A stretch of DNA of 64,000 bases, taken from contig DATJIF010000139.1 in NCBI GenBank assembly GCA_035493475.1, positions 1 to 64,000 on the forward strand, read 5' to 3'. The notes under the pieces are model-generated. The model ran no database searches, had not been told where the DNA came from, and saw only the letters and a program-made list of their open reading frames with translations. Positions 51,401 through 59,586 of the stretch are shown here, in pieces. Both the position numbers and the translations under genes were made by a program. Origin of the DNA: Actinospica sp035493475. Lineage in GTDB: Bacteria > Actinomycetota > Actinomycetes > Streptomycetales > Catenulisporaceae. Every line of letters starts with the position of its first letter. Positions within the stretch are counted from its first letter, which is position 1.

Positions 51401-51956
51401 TCTCGGTCACCGCACTGCGGCCCAGAAGCTCCGCCTCGTCCAGGAGTGCCACCCGCCCGGTGTGCTCGAACTGTCTCAGCATGATCATCGCGGCATTGCT
51501 GAATCGCTCGCCTCGCGCGGGATCATCCGGAGCGGAAGCGTGAATGGCGCTGCGGATCGTCTCGACTGCCTCATCGAGCGTAGCGGCGACACCGTCGTGC
51601 TTATACGCCGCCCAAAGCGCCAACGCGAGGTTGGCCTGCACGGCAGCGTGGTCGGAATGCCCGGGCGGTGCGAACTGCACTGCCGCCTTCGCCGTGTCGA
51701 GGCAACCCTTCAGCATCACCGCGTCTCCGGTGGCCTCGAAAAGTGCCCTCGCCGAGGCGCTGACGAGCGTCAGCAGCAGCCCCTGGCTCGCATAGCCCTC
51801 TGGAGCAGCGGCCAGTGCGGCCAGGAAGTACGTGATCGACTGGGCCGCGAAGTCCGTGTTCCCCGTGCTCTGATAGGTCTCGAACCTGCTGACCCCCAAC
51901 TGCGCGAGGGCGATCAGGTCGGGCGCTTCGTCAGTCGGTGGATCATGATCAGACAT
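48477..51956 (-). CDS. TPR-repeat protein with C-terminal CHAT protease domain
   Basis: This is a 1159-aa cytosolic protein. From about 20 to 800 it has tandem tetratricopeptide-like repeats with a recurring pattern (LSNLG/NNLA...LR..YE.TGD...L.EAV...R.AV.A.P..HP.RA). The C-terminal CHAT domain (about 850-1159) has the caspase-like catalytic His in RIVHFACHC (near 1017) and Cys in LAFLSACSTG (near 1064), followed by HVIGTLWPVID. CHAT proteases cleave specific partners, as in type III CRISPR or gasdermin systems; here no such partner is adjacent. The ATG at 51956 has GGAGG upstream. Single-gene transcript between a terminator and a 259-nt gap. Confidence 0.87.
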   Translation of the reverse strand: MSDHDPPTDEAPDLIALAQLGVSRFETYQSTGNTDFAAQSITYFLAALAAAPEGYASQGLLLTLVSASARALFEATGDAVMLKGCLDTAKAAVQFAPPGHSDHAAVQANLALALWAAYKHDGVAATLDEAVETIRSAIHASAPDDPARGERFSNAAMIMLRQFEHTGRVALLDEAELLGRSAVTETAADHPDFPQRLTSLGNILIARFFHDGRAEALSEAAQAYRAALDATPNGHSNRAMCLNNLANTLRNQFTRGGGDDLLREALDLERSAIAVTPVEHPDRAQWQCNLAVSLRVSFENTGDPTALEEAVSACRDAVAATSRRHPDRAARLSVLENTLYRLAEITGDTTTMEEALAAARDGVAAAPEGHSRRATLLSDVGITARLLYSRTGREELLREAVEAGRASVEAAPPGSPDRAVCLNNLAITLRTLYERTGDDDALTGAVKAGRASVEATPPNYPQRGAHLINLVSILQLEYSLTGRADVLIEAVASAREAAEATPVDSAGRAAVLQLYGNVTRAAYERSGELQILGEAARALRDALEAAPPDHAGRPGILNDLASTMQHFADHNAEHDSLAVAYGLLEEAEKALPHNHPDFIKVMGNKAVVAMKISIREQRPEIGEKAVAAIRATAWALAENHPDHAKKLCDVGLALKDLAALDPANSVQLLEEAQEHFRAAVSSASASVRVQIAAGRELSRLELDSGSARGAALASVERVVELIERVAPDSLVRSDRAHQMALLAGLPSLAAAAALQAGQPDRAVELLERSRGVLAAETLGMRRPHDDDSMAEPDALADVGAVVWLNCDPARCDALILDGARSNQVRHVPLPGLTYADVVENSERLRQAHTNARSTRDLIPAGVRGDMDQAISQVLAWLWDAVTEPVLSALGHDAMPGEDTAWPRIWWCPVGVAAGLPLHAAGYHADSADRPGGRRTALDRVVSSYTPTLLALRSASIGSDTLPESAALVISVPDIPGAHLPGARREADALQRVLPSVRVLESPARTDVLDALPRHRIVHFACHCQTDVARPNRSHLLLADHIDAPLTVEDVTGLALNADLAFLSACSTGVTALQLADEALHITGAFHEAGFRHVIGTLWPVIDDAAADLAVDVYERLTQDSDAHVDVERAAEALHSAVRALRDNRPDEPTLWAPYTHTGA

Positions 51957-52214
51957 CAGTCCGTGCCTCCGCGGCCACCGGATGCCCGGCGATGAGTTGT
52001 GACTAGATTCGCCGTCTACTGACGGACCGCAGCCGCCGGGATGGCGTTGCCGATGAGCATGACGGCGATGGGCCGACCGCGTCGCCGTGCTGACCTGAGA
52101 AAATCCGGAGATTGCGGATGTCAGGCGGGGACCAGGCTGCATTCATGATCTTCTCATCCGGCTCGGGCAGCTTTGGGGTCACGGATCGATAACTTCCCTT
52201 GACGGAGTTGAGCC
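51957..52214. other. divergent intergenic region before CHAT and flavin operon
   Basis: This 258-nt stretch carries the CHAT ribosome binding site (51964-51968) and, near 52199, TTGACGGAG just before the Ser-rich protein gene. I see no inverted repeat longer than 6 bp and no convincing open frame. Confidence 0.4.
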
Positions 52215-52607
52215 ATGGACGCAGAAGGCGCCGCCCGGTCGGTGCGGCACGGCAGGGCGCGGACGGTGACGATCACCGCGATCGTGGCGGTCAGTGGGAT
52301 CGCGGGGTCGTTCGCGGTGGCGGCCACGGTGCCGAAGGCCACGCACACGAGTAGCACGAGTAGTTCGAGTTCGTCGTCCTCGTCGTCGACGTCCAGTTCC
52401 TCGACTTCGAGTTCGGGTTCGAGTTCTACGGACACGTTGACCACCTCGTCGTCTACGCCTACGGCGAGCAGCACTACCAGCTCCAGCTCCAGTTCGGACT
52501 CCGGGTCGAGTTCGAGCTCGGGCTCGTCGGGGTCGTCGAACTCTGACTCTTCCGGCAACTCCAACTCCTCTTCCGGCAGCAGCGACGCGAATTCAGGGAG
52601 CTCGTGA
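52215..52607 (+). CDS. membrane-anchored Ser-rich protein, likely truncated FMN-binding partner
   Basis: This is a 130-aa protein with a basic N-terminus, one hydrophobic helix (about 17-38; TVTITAIVAVSGIAGSFAVAA) and then about 85 residues that are almost only Ser, Thr, Gly and Asp. In similar actinobacterial operons the first gene codes for a protein with this start plus a C-terminal FMN-binding domain that ApbE flavinylates on a Thr of an S/T-G-A-T motif. Here the gene stops straight after the linker and no such domain follows in any frame, since ApbE begins 3 nt before its stop. It may be a remnant, or a stand-alone surface spacer. Confidence 0.65.
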   Translation: MDAEGAARSVRHGRARTVTITAIVAVSGIAGSFAVAATVPKATHTSSTSSSSSSSSSSTSSSSTSSSGSSSTDTLTTSSSTPTASSTTSSSSSSDSGSSSSSGSSGSSNSDSSGNSNSSSGSSDANSGSS

Positions 52608-53635
52608 TGACGATTCAGACGGAACCGCTTGCGCCGGCTAGTGCGGAGTGGCGGGCGTTGGGATGCTCGGTGCGGCTGGTGGTGGCGGACCCGCGGAAGC
52701 TGGAGTTGTGCCGGGTGCGGCTGGCGGCCTGGCTGGACGCGGTGGACGGGGCGTGCAGCCGGTTTCGGCGGGACTCGGAGATATCGGAGGTCTGCCGGGC
52801 TGAGGGGCCGGTGGAGGTGAGTCCGCTGCTGGCGGATGCGCTGGACGCGGCTGTCCGGGCGGCGCGGTTGACGGACGGGCTGGTGGATCCGACCGTGGGC
52901 GCGGCGATGGCGGAGGTGGGGTACGACCGGGACTTCGAGTTGGTGGAGCCGGAGGGCGCGCCGATCCGGGTGACGTTGCGGCCGGTGCCGGGTTGGCATC
53001 TGATCGACCTCGAGCGGCCCGCCGACGGGATGTCGGGGCCCTGCATCCTGCGGCTGCGCTCCGGGATCACGCTGGATCTGGGCGCGACCGCGAAGGCCTG
53101 GGCGGCGGACAGCGCGGCTACGGAGCTGGCGAAGGTCGCGGAGTGCGGCGTGCTGGTGGCTCTCGGCGGGGACATCGCGGTGGCCGGTGAGCCGCCGCTG
53201 CGGTCCGGCGGCGAGCGGTCGTGGCGGATCACGGTGCGGGACCGGACCGACGTGCGTTCGGACGCGGGGGTGGCCACGGCGGTGCCGGAGTCGCCCGCCG
53301 AGTTGGGGCCGGAGGCCGAGATCAGCATCGTGGACGGCGGGTTGGCCACGTCGGGTACCTCGTCGCGGCGCTGGCTGCGCGGCGGCGATCTGCTGCACCA
53401 CATCCTCGATCCGCGCACCGGGCTGCCGGCGGCGACGCCGTGGCGCACGGTGAGTGTGGCGGCGGGCAACTGCCTCGATGCGAACACGGCGTCCACGGCG
53501 GCGATTCTGCTCGGCGCGAAGGCTCCGGCCTGGCTGACGATGCACGGCCTGCCCGCGCGCCTGGTGCCGGAGGACGGCGGCCCGATCGTCTACACGCCGG
53601 GTTGGCCGCAGGACGCCGAGGTGGCTTGGGCATGA
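52604..53635 (+). CDS. apbE: FAD:protein FMN transferase
   Basis: The 343-aa enzyme moves FMN from FAD onto a Thr of a target protein outside the membrane. Family blocks are DPTVGAAM, LDLGATAKAWAADSAATEL, GVLVALGGDIAVAG, SGTSSRRW, HHILDPRTGLPA and the Mg-binding NCLDANTASTAAILLG. I see no N-terminal signal peptide, so it could act inside the cell, unlike many homologues. The start (GTG-ATG) overlaps the preceding stop by 4 nt, and its own stop overlaps the next start by 4 nt. No target motif is found in the neighbouring proteins I could read. Confidence 0.9.
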   Translation: MMTIQTEPLAPASAEWRALGCSVRLVVADPRKLELCRVRLAAWLDAVDGACSRFRRDSEISEVCRAEGPVEVSPLLADALDAAVRAARLTDGLVDPTVGAAMAEVGYDRDFELVEPEGAPIRVTLRPVPGWHLIDLERPADGMSGPCILRLRSGITLDLGATAKAWAADSAATELAKVAECGVLVALGGDIAVAGEPPLRSGGERSWRITVRDRTDVRSDAGVATAVPESPAELGPEAEISIVDGGLATSGTSSRRWLRGGDLLHHILDPRTGLPAATPWRTVSVAAGNCLDANTASTAAILLGAKAPAWLTMHGLPARLVPEDGGPIVYTPGWPQDAEVAWA

Positions 53636-54225
53636 ACTCGACAGTGCTCTGGTACACGTCGCAGGGCACCGGTGTCGTCAGCCTGGTCCTCTACACGGCG
53701 GTGATGCTGCTCGGCATCGCCGTCGTGGGCCAGGGGCGGCTGCCCGGTCTGCCTCGCTTCAGCGTGGTCGCGCTGCACCGGTCGCTCTCGTTGCTGTCGA
53801 TCGTGTTCCTCGCGGTGCACATCGGCACGGCGATCCTCGACAGCTACGTGAACATCTCGGTGCTGTCCACGTTCGTCCCGTTCGCTTCGGGCTACGAGCC
53901 GCTGTGGATCGGGCTCGGCGCGGTGGCGGTCGACCTGATGATCGCGCTGGTCGCCACGAGCCTGCTGCGGACGCGGATCAGCCCGCGGTCGTGGCGGGTC
54001 GTGCACTGGCTCGCGTACGCCTTCTGGCCGATCGCGGTCGCGCACTCCATCGGGCTCGGCTCCGGCAGCGGCTCGCTGATGAACGGCTGGGAGCTGTGGC
54101 TGACGATCGCCTGCGTGCTCGCGGTGCTCGGCGCGCTGGCCTGGCGCGTCTCGGTTCAGCTCGCGCGGTCCCGCCGCACCCCCGCACAGGTTCTGCACAC
54201 GACGAGGAGTTCAGTCCGCGTATGA
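53632..54225 (+). CDS. ferric-reductase-like transmembrane (heme) protein
   Basis: This is a 197-aa membrane protein with six predicted helices. His residues in VALHRSLSLLSIVFLAVHIG and RVVHWLAYAFWPIAVAHSIG are placed as pairs in two helices, the pattern of b-type heme ligands in FRD/MsrQ-like proteins. It would carry electrons across the membrane. The coupled neighbours ApbE, NuoF-like protein and ferredoxin indicate that it links cytosolic NAD(P)H or ferredoxin to an external flavin acceptor. Start and stop overlap both neighbours by 4 nt. Confidence 0.85.
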   Translation: MNSTVLWYTSQGTGVVSLVLYTAVMLLGIAVVGQGRLPGLPRFSVVALHRSLSLLSIVFLAVHIGTAILDSYVNISVLSTFVPFASGYEPLWIGLGAVAVDLMIALVATSLLRTRISPRSWRVVHWLAYAFWPIAVAHSIGLGSGSGSLMNGWELWLTIACVLAVLGALAWRVSVQLARSRRTPAQVLHTTRSSVRV

Positions 54226-55523
54226 CAGCCATCGACAACGGCATCCGGGAGGGGGCCAGCCCCGTGACGGAGAACGGCGTGCTGCCGCAACGGCCGCTGA
54301 ACCATGCCGAACACCACGCGTACTACGGCGCGCTGCCCGGTCCGGACCGGCTGCCGCTCGGCGAACTCGCCGCGCTGCTCAGGCACGCCGGGGTGCGCGG
54401 CCGGGGCGGCGCCGGGTTCCCGCTGTACCGCAAGATCGTGTCGGTGTCCGGCGCGGCGCGGTCCCGGAAGATCGCGCCGACGATCATCGCTAACGGCTGC
54501 GAGGGCGAACCGGCCAGCCACAAGGACAAGCACCTGCTCTGGCTCGCGCCGCACCTCGTGCTCGACGGCCTCGTGCTGCTCGGCCGGGAGCTGCGGGCCA
54601 CGCGGGCGATCCTGGCGGTCGAGGCGGGCGCGCCGAACGGACGCGGCGACCTGATCCGGCGGCTGCGCGAGGCGGTGAAGGAGCGCGACGTGCGCCGGGA
54701 CGGGGTGAGCATCGAGCTCGCCGAGGTGCCGGGCCGGTTCATCGCCGGCGAATCGGCCGCGCTGGTCTCGACGCTGAACGGCGGGCCGGGAATGCCGTCG
54801 TACACGGAGCATTCGGTGCGCGAGCGCGGTGTCGGCGGGGCTCCGACGCTGGTGCAGAACGTTGAGACGGTCGCCCAGGTGGCCCTGATCGCGCGCTACG
54901 GGCCCGACTGGTTTCGCGACTATGGAACCGCGGCCGAGCCCGGTCCGCAGCTGTTCACGGTCTACGCCGGTCGGAACCGTCCGCGCGTCGTGCACAGTGC
55001 CGCGGGTGCACAGCTCTGGCCGCTGATCTCGGACGCCGAGCCGGTCGAGGCGGTGCTCGTCGGCGGGTATCACGGTTCGTGGATTCCGGCGCCGGTGGCC
55101 CGGCGGGCGCGGCTCACGGAGGCGGAGCTCGGCGTACCGCTCGGGGCAGGGCTGATCGCCGCGCTGCCCGCGGACCGCTGCGGGCTGGCCGAGACCGCGC
55201 ACATCGTCCGCTACCTGGCGCTCGAGTCGGCCGGCCAGTGCGGTCCGTGCCTCAATGGCCTGCCACGCATCGCCGCGGCGCTGGAGCGGCTGGCCGACCC
55301 GAACCAGGCCGCGCGGGACGCCGGGCTGGTCGAGACGCTCGAACGCTGGTGCGGGATGGTCGAGGGCCGCGGCCTGTGCCACCACCCGGACGGCAGCGTG
55401 CGGCTCGTCCGCAGCGCCCTGATGGTCTTCCGTACGGAGACCGCAGCGCACCGGGCGGGCGTGTGCACCGGCTCGGACCGGCGTCCGCTGCTGCCCGCAC
55501 CGGCCCGCGAACTCGTCCACTGA
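54222..55523 (+). CDS. NuoF-like NADH:acceptor oxidoreductase subunit (FMN, Fe-S)
   Basis: The 433-aa protein has the FMN/NADH site of complex I subunit F: VRGRGGAGFPLYRK, ANGCEGEPASHKDKHLL, RFIAGESAALVS and LVQNVETVA. An SLBB-like segment (FTVYAGRNRPRVV) and a C-terminal Fe-S region follow. The iron-sulfur ligands differ from standard NuoF: the SCGxCxPC box is ESAGQCGPC, lacking the first Cys, and ERWCGMVEGRGLC supplies others. It likely oxidises NADH and hands electrons to the small ferredoxin and the membrane heme protein. ATG at 54222 overlaps the preceding gene by 4 nt. Confidence 0.87.
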   Translation: MTAIDNGIREGASPVTENGVLPQRPLNHAEHHAYYGALPGPDRLPLGELAALLRHAGVRGRGGAGFPLYRKIVSVSGAARSRKIAPTIIANGCEGEPASHKDKHLLWLAPHLVLDGLVLLGRELRATRAILAVEAGAPNGRGDLIRRLREAVKERDVRRDGVSIELAEVPGRFIAGESAALVSTLNGGPGMPSYTEHSVRERGVGGAPTLVQNVETVAQVALIARYGPDWFRDYGTAAEPGPQLFTVYAGRNRPRVVHSAAGAQLWPLISDAEPVEAVLVGGYHGSWIPAPVARRARLTEAELGVPLGAGLIAALPADRCGLAETAHIVRYLALESAGQCGPCLNGLPRIAAALERLADPNQAARDAGLVETLERWCGMVEGRGLCHHPDGSVRLVRSALMVFRTETAAHRAGVCTGSDRRPLLPAPARELVH

Positions 55524-55536
55524 GGGAGGAACGACC

Positions 55537-55761
55537 ATGCCGAAGAGCACGAACGACCTGGCCGTGGACTGGGCCGCCTGCCAGGGCCACGGTCTGTGCG
55601 CCGAACTGCTCCCGGACCACATCACGCTCGACGACTGGGGCTATCCGATCGTCTCGGGTCCGGTCTCGGAGGCGGCGGCGCGGCGGGCGCGCCGGGCGGT
55701 GATCGACTGCCCGGCGCTCGCGCTCAAGTTGAAAGCGGCGGCGCGGGCAGCCGGATCCTAG
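55537..55761 (+). CDS. small ferredoxin of the flavin/heme operon
   Basis: This is a 74-aa ferredoxin with cluster ligands ACQGHGLC and DCPALAL, the one-cluster type similar to P450 ferredoxins. The ATG follows GGGAGGAAC. It is the last gene of the five-gene operon 52215-55761 and is probably the electron shuttle between the NuoF-like subunit and the membrane heme protein. Confidence 0.88.
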   Translation: MPKSTNDLAVDWAACQGHGLCAELLPDHITLDDWGYPIVSGPVSEAAARRARRAVIDCPALALKLKAAARAAGS

Positions 55762-55776
55762 GCCTCGGAACGCGGT

Positions 55777-56487
55777 TCACCATCCGCTCTCATCCTCCAG
55801 TTGCACGCCGATCTGGCCGCGGACGAGGCCGATGTTGATGCACTCCTGATGCCGGTCCAGCAGGAATCCCTCGTTGCGGCAGCTGACACCGCTCGGCCAT
55901 CCACGCGCCACGGCCTGCGCGTTGAGGGCCGTGAAGATGTCGGACTGGCTCTGTCCCTTGGCGCCGGTGACGTCGATCTCCCGCAGGCAGACGACGGTGG
56001 CTCCGCCGCCGCAGCCGTCGTCCATGTCGGCCGCGACGGTCAGTCCGGCCGGCAGCGGGAGGTAGTCCGATGCCGCCGGCGTCTCGGACGGGTGTCCGTT
56101 GATGCCGTACAGCACCGCGACGCCGCAGGCGCCGAGCAGCACCACGCCGCAGTAGACCCAGCCGATCACCACGGTCGCCGCGCGCCGTTGGACCTGGCCG
56201 CGGCGCGCCGGGGAGCGCTTGTTCGCGGACATGCCGACGGCCAGCGTGGCCACCGTCGCGAGTGCCAGCAGGACGAGCAGCGTGACCCGCGCGCCGGGGA
56301 AGACCCAGTGCAGCGTCACGACGATTTGCCCCAGGAGCAGGGCGACCAGGACTCCGGCGATCTTCCATCCGAGAGACCGTTTTCGCGCGTTCAATGCCCA
56401 GCACGGCAATGCCAGGGCGAGAAACAGCACCACCATGAGGAGAACTGTGCCGTATGCGAAGGTTCCGTGACGAGAGTTCGCGCACAA
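55777..56487 (-). CDS. membrane protein of unknown function
   Basis: This is a protein of about 236 aa with four hydrophobic helices (about 12-32, 42-62, 67-85 and 105-128) and a C-terminal extracytoplasmic domain of about 100 residues with four cysteines (DMDDGCGGGATVVCL, GVSCRNEGF, HQECINIGLV), probably disulfide-bonded. I do not recognise the family. The start is uncertain: GTG at 56487 lacks a ribosome binding site, and an internal ATG at 56436 is possible. It converges on the ferredoxin gene with a 15-nt gap and follows the ROK gene by 18 nt, so it may be co-transcribed with it. Confidence 0.6.
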   Translation of the reverse strand: MCANSRHGTFAYGTVLLMVVLFLALALPCWALNARKRSLGWKIAGVLVALLLGQIVVTLHWVFPGARVTLLVLLALATVATLAVGMSANKRSPARRGQVQRRAATVVIGWVYCGVVLLGACGVAVLYGINGHPSETPAASDYLPLPAGLTVAADMDDGCGGGATVVCLREIDVTGAKGQSQSDIFTALNAQAVARGWPSGVSCRNEGFLLDRHQECINIGLVRGQIGVQLEDESGW

Positions 56488-56505
56488 CGCGTTTCTGCGC
56501 GGTCG

Positions 56506-57804
56506 TCAGATCGTGACCAGCGGCACGCTCGTCGGGTCGTCGAGGACCGTCTCGCAGCCGAAGCGCAGCGCGCCCTGCAGCGTCGCGTCCTCGCCGAGCA
56601 GGTCGGTGCTGATGACCGGTTCGTCGGTGGGCGTGACGGCGCGGCGGCCGGCGAGATGGCGCAGCACGTTCGGCACGAGCCAGTCGGACCAGGCCGCGAG
56701 ATGCCCGCCGAGCACGACCTGCTCCGGGTCGGCCACCCGGGAGACGGCGGTCAGCGCCGTGGACAGCGCGCGGGCGCCGGTCTCCAGCGCGCGCACCGCC
56801 GCCGGGTCGCCGCCGCGCAGGCGCCGGTCGAATTCGACGCGGCCGGCTTCGAGGTCTTCGTATCCGTCCGGGTCCATGCCCGCCGCGGCCAGCAGTGCCC
56901 GGACACCGAGGTAGGTGACCAGGCAGCCGCGGTCGCCGCACTTGCAGGCCGGGCCGTCGAAGGAGACCGGGATGTGCCCGAACTCTCCCGCCATGCCGTG
57001 GCCGCCGGTCTGCACCGCGCCGTCCACGACCAGGCCGCCGCCGATTCCGGTGCGCACGACACGCAGGTAGGCGAAGACCTTCGGCACGCCGCCGGTCCGG
57101 TCCACGAGCGCGCGGTACTCGGCGAACGCGGCCATATTCGCCTCGTTCACGATGCTGATCGGGCAGGTGACGCCGGCGTCCTGGGCGCGCAGCAGCGAGC
57201 GCAGGTCCACCCGCCGCCAGCCGAGCAGGATGGAGTCCGCGACGACCTCGTCCTCCACCACCGCGCCCGGCACGGCGATGACGACGCGCGCGAGGTGCGC
57301 CTTCTTCCGGTCGCCGGAGCCGCGCACGTCGTTCCACGCCTCGTGCACGATCTCGCTGATGGCGCGCACGACCGGCCGCGGATCGCCGAACTCGGCGCCG
57401 TGCGCGCGCTCGTCCCGCCACAGCACCGCGCCGCCGAGGTCGGTGGCCGCGCTGATGAGCTGAGACTGCGTCACCTGGATCGCGATCGTGAGCACGCGGC
57501 CGGGCGCCAGTTCCAGCAGCCGCCGCGGCCTGCCGCGCGCGCCGGAGGAGGCGAGGCCGACCTCGTGCACCAGGCCGCTGCCGATCAGCTCGGCGGTCAG
57601 GGCGGTGATCGAGGCGTGCACCAGGCCGGTCGCCTCGGCGAGTTCGGTCCGGGCGCAGGGGCCGAACGCGGCGACGTGCCGCAGCACGAGCGAGAGGTTG
57701 CGGCGGCGGACGTCGGCGGAGCCGGTCGGGCTGTTCACGAGGCCGATTGTGGCCGATCCCGGGGTCCCGGAGGGCGCGCCGGGGGCGATCACAATATTTC
57801 TCAT
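56506..57804 (-). CDS. ROK family regulator (zinc-motif type)
   Basis: This 432-aa regulator has an N-terminal winged helix (about 33-90; ARTELAEATGLVHASITALTAEL) and a ROK domain with GTGIGGGLVVDG-like glycine loops (RTGIGGGLVV). The complete ROK Zn site is present (EFGHIPV...CKCGDRGC), in contrast to the ROK protein at 3700. The ATG at 57804 is supported by TATATT exactly 7 nt before it (minus strand 57817-57812), a leaderless arrangement. ATATT-N13-AATAT (57794-57816) may be its own operator. It is divergent from an MFS transporter gene and may regulate it; the sugar or other ligand is unknown. Confidence 0.85.
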   Translation of the reverse strand: MRNIVIAPGAPSGTPGSATIGLVNSPTGSADVRRRNLSLVLRHVAAFGPCARTELAEATGLVHASITALTAELIGSGLVHEVGLASSGARGRPRRLLELAPGRVLTIAIQVTQSQLISAATDLGGAVLWRDERAHGAEFGDPRPVVRAISEIVHEAWNDVRGSGDRKKAHLARVVIAVPGAVVEDEVVADSILLGWRRVDLRSLLRAQDAGVTCPISIVNEANMAAFAEYRALVDRTGGVPKVFAYLRVVRTGIGGGLVVDGAVQTGGHGMAGEFGHIPVSFDGPACKCGDRGCLVTYLGVRALLAAAGMDPDGYEDLEAGRVEFDRRLRGGDPAAVRALETGARALSTALTAVSRVADPEQVVLGGHLAAWSDWLVPNVLRHLAGRRAVTPTDEPVISTDLLGEDATLQGALRFGCETVLDDPTSVPLVTI

Positions 57805-57811
57805 GTCGAAG

Positions 57812-57895
57812 AATATAGCCCCCGGCTCGTCGGGGCAGCGCGGTGTGGGCTTCATCCGGTCCTCAGATTACGCAGGTCGTGTTACGGAACCGTAA
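57812..57895. promoter_or_regulatory. ROK -10 box and MFS operator candidate
   Basis: TATATT (minus, 57817-57812) lies 7 nt before the ROK start. TTACGG-AA-CCGTAA (57882-57895) is a perfect 6-bp inverted repeat about 90 nt before the MFS start, a candidate repressor site. Confidence 0.5.
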
Positions 57896-57986
57896 TTTTG
57901 CGAAGGTTGAAATAAATAGGCCGCCCGCCAATACTCAGTGGCACCGGCAGCCCCCGTGCCGGGATCACAACGACGTGAAGGACGCC

Positions 57987-59567
57987 ATGACGACGCAAAC
58001 TCGTGCATCAAGCACCGATGGCGGCGCGCTGCGCGCGGGCACGATCGCCGCCGCCCTGTTCGCGGTCTGCCTCGCGCAGATCGGGCTCGCCATGCCCGCC
58101 ACGCTGAACGGAACATTCCAGGAGGTGTTCAACCCGAGCGGCTCCGAGCTGACCTGGATATCCGACTGCTCGCTGCTGCCGATCACCGTGCTGGAACTGA
58201 CCTGCGGCGTGCTCGGCGACCTGTTCGGCCGCAAGAGACTGCTGATGGGCGGCGCCTTCCTGCTCGCGGTCGGCGAGCTGATCTCCGGGATCGCCCCCGC
58301 CTCGAACGTGCACGTGATGTGGATCGGCCAGATCGTGGCCGGCGTCGGCTGCGCCGCGCTGTTCCCGACCACGCTCGCGATGCTCGTCGCCTCCGAGCGC
58401 TCGCACGCCAAGCGCGCCCGGATGATCGCCATCTGGGCGGCCATCCTGTCCACCGGAAACTTCCTCGCCCCGCTGCTCGGCGGCATCACGGCCACGTACT
58501 TCAACTGGCGCATCGCGTTCTTCGTCGTGCTGGTGCTCGCCCTCGGCGACATGGCCGTCACCGCGTTCGCCGCGCAGGACTCCCGCTCCCCGCAGGGCCG
58601 CTCGCTGGACCCGGCCGGCCAGACCACGATCGCGCTCGGCCTGTTCGCGCTGCTGTTCGGCGTCATCCAGGGCACCGCGGACGGCTGGGGCAACGCGCTG
58701 GTCGTCGCCGCGTTCGTCTTCTCCGCGGTCATGCTCGCCGCGTTCGTCGTCATCGAACTGCGCGTCGCCAACCCGCTGCTGCGCGTCGACCTGTTCAAGA
58801 ACCGCAACTTCGCGCTGGCCTCTGCGGTCACCGTCGTCGGCATGTTCGCGTTCCTCGGCACCGCGTACGCGATCAGCATCCGGATGGGACCGATCCAGGG
58901 CCAGTCCTCGATGCGCACGGCCGTCGCGTTCCTGCTGCTGAGCGGCATCGCACTCCCGCTGCTGCCGCTGACGCACAAGCTCATGTCGGTGCTGGCGCCG
59001 CGCTGGGTGCTCGGCCTCGGCTTCACGCTGATGGCCGTGGGCAACCTGTGGGCCGGTCAGCTCCCGATCGACGACGCCACGCTGACCGCGATCATCCTGC
59101 CGATGGGCCTGGTCGGCGCGGGCTTCGCGTTCGCCGTCTCCGCGGTCACGGCGGCCGTCGTGGAGACCGTGCCGCACAGCCTGGCCGGTATGGCGAGCGC
59201 CACCACCAGCATGCTGCGCGACTTCGGCTTCACGCTCGGCCCGGCCGTGATCGGCGCCGTCGCCACCGCCAAGGCCACCGGCCTGCTCAGCTCCGGCCTG
59301 TCCGGCGCGAACCTGAGCGCCGCCGATTCCGGCCAGGCGCACGGGATCCTGTCCGGCGGCGGCCCGATCGCCGTGCTGCACGCCGACTCGAACACGACGG
59401 TCAAGGGCATCGCGCACTCGGCCCTCGGCACCGCGTACGGCCTCGGCTTCACGGTCGCGGGCATCGCCGCACTGGTCTGCGCGGTCGTCGCGGTGACCCT
59501 GCTGCGCGGCTCGGCTGAGGAGACCGCCGAGGAGTTCGACCCGGCCGCCGCCACGGCCGCCGCGTAA
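57987..59567 (+). CDS. MFS transporter, DHA2 (14-helix) family
   Basis: This 526-aa drug:H+ antiporter-like protein has about 14 helices, motif A-like GVLGDLFGRKRLLMGG between helices 2 and 3, RLARMIAIWAAILSTGNFLAPLLGGITATYFNWRIAF-like helix 5 motif C, and NPLLRVDLFKNRNF. Such proteins usually export drugs or aromatics. The ATG has GAAGGA at 5-nt spacing. It lies upstream of the tannase-type gene with a terminator between, and downstream of a ROK divergent gene. It may export toxic phenolics or import a gallate-related compound; direction cannot be read from sequence. Confidence 0.87.
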   Translation: MTTQTRASSTDGGALRAGTIAAALFAVCLAQIGLAMPATLNGTFQEVFNPSGSELTWISDCSLLPITVLELTCGVLGDLFGRKRLLMGGAFLLAVGELISGIAPASNVHVMWIGQIVAGVGCAALFPTTLAMLVASERSHAKRARMIAIWAAILSTGNFLAPLLGGITATYFNWRIAFFVVLVLALGDMAVTAFAAQDSRSPQGRSLDPAGQTTIALGLFALLFGVIQGTADGWGNALVVAAFVFSAVMLAAFVVIELRVANPLLRVDLFKNRNFALASAVTVVGMFAFLGTAYAISIRMGPIQGQSSMRTAVAFLLLSGIALPLLPLTHKLMSVLAPRWVLGLGFTLMAVGNLWAGQLPIDDATLTAIILPMGLVGAGFAFAVSAVTAAVVETVPHSLAGMASATTSMLRDFGFTLGPAVIGAVATAKATGLLSSGLSGANLSAADSGQAHGILSGGGPIAVLHADSNTTVKGIAHSALGTAYGLGFTVAGIAALVCAVVAVTLLRGSAEETAEEFDPAAATAAA

Positions 59568-59586
59568 CCACCCCGCTCAATGCCGT

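Noticed and set aside
52340..52600. Ser-rich stretch as an assembly repeat artefact
   Set aside because: The codons for Ser vary (AGT, AGC, TCG, TCC, TCT) and the sequence is not a simple tandem copy, so it looks like a real low-complexity linker.
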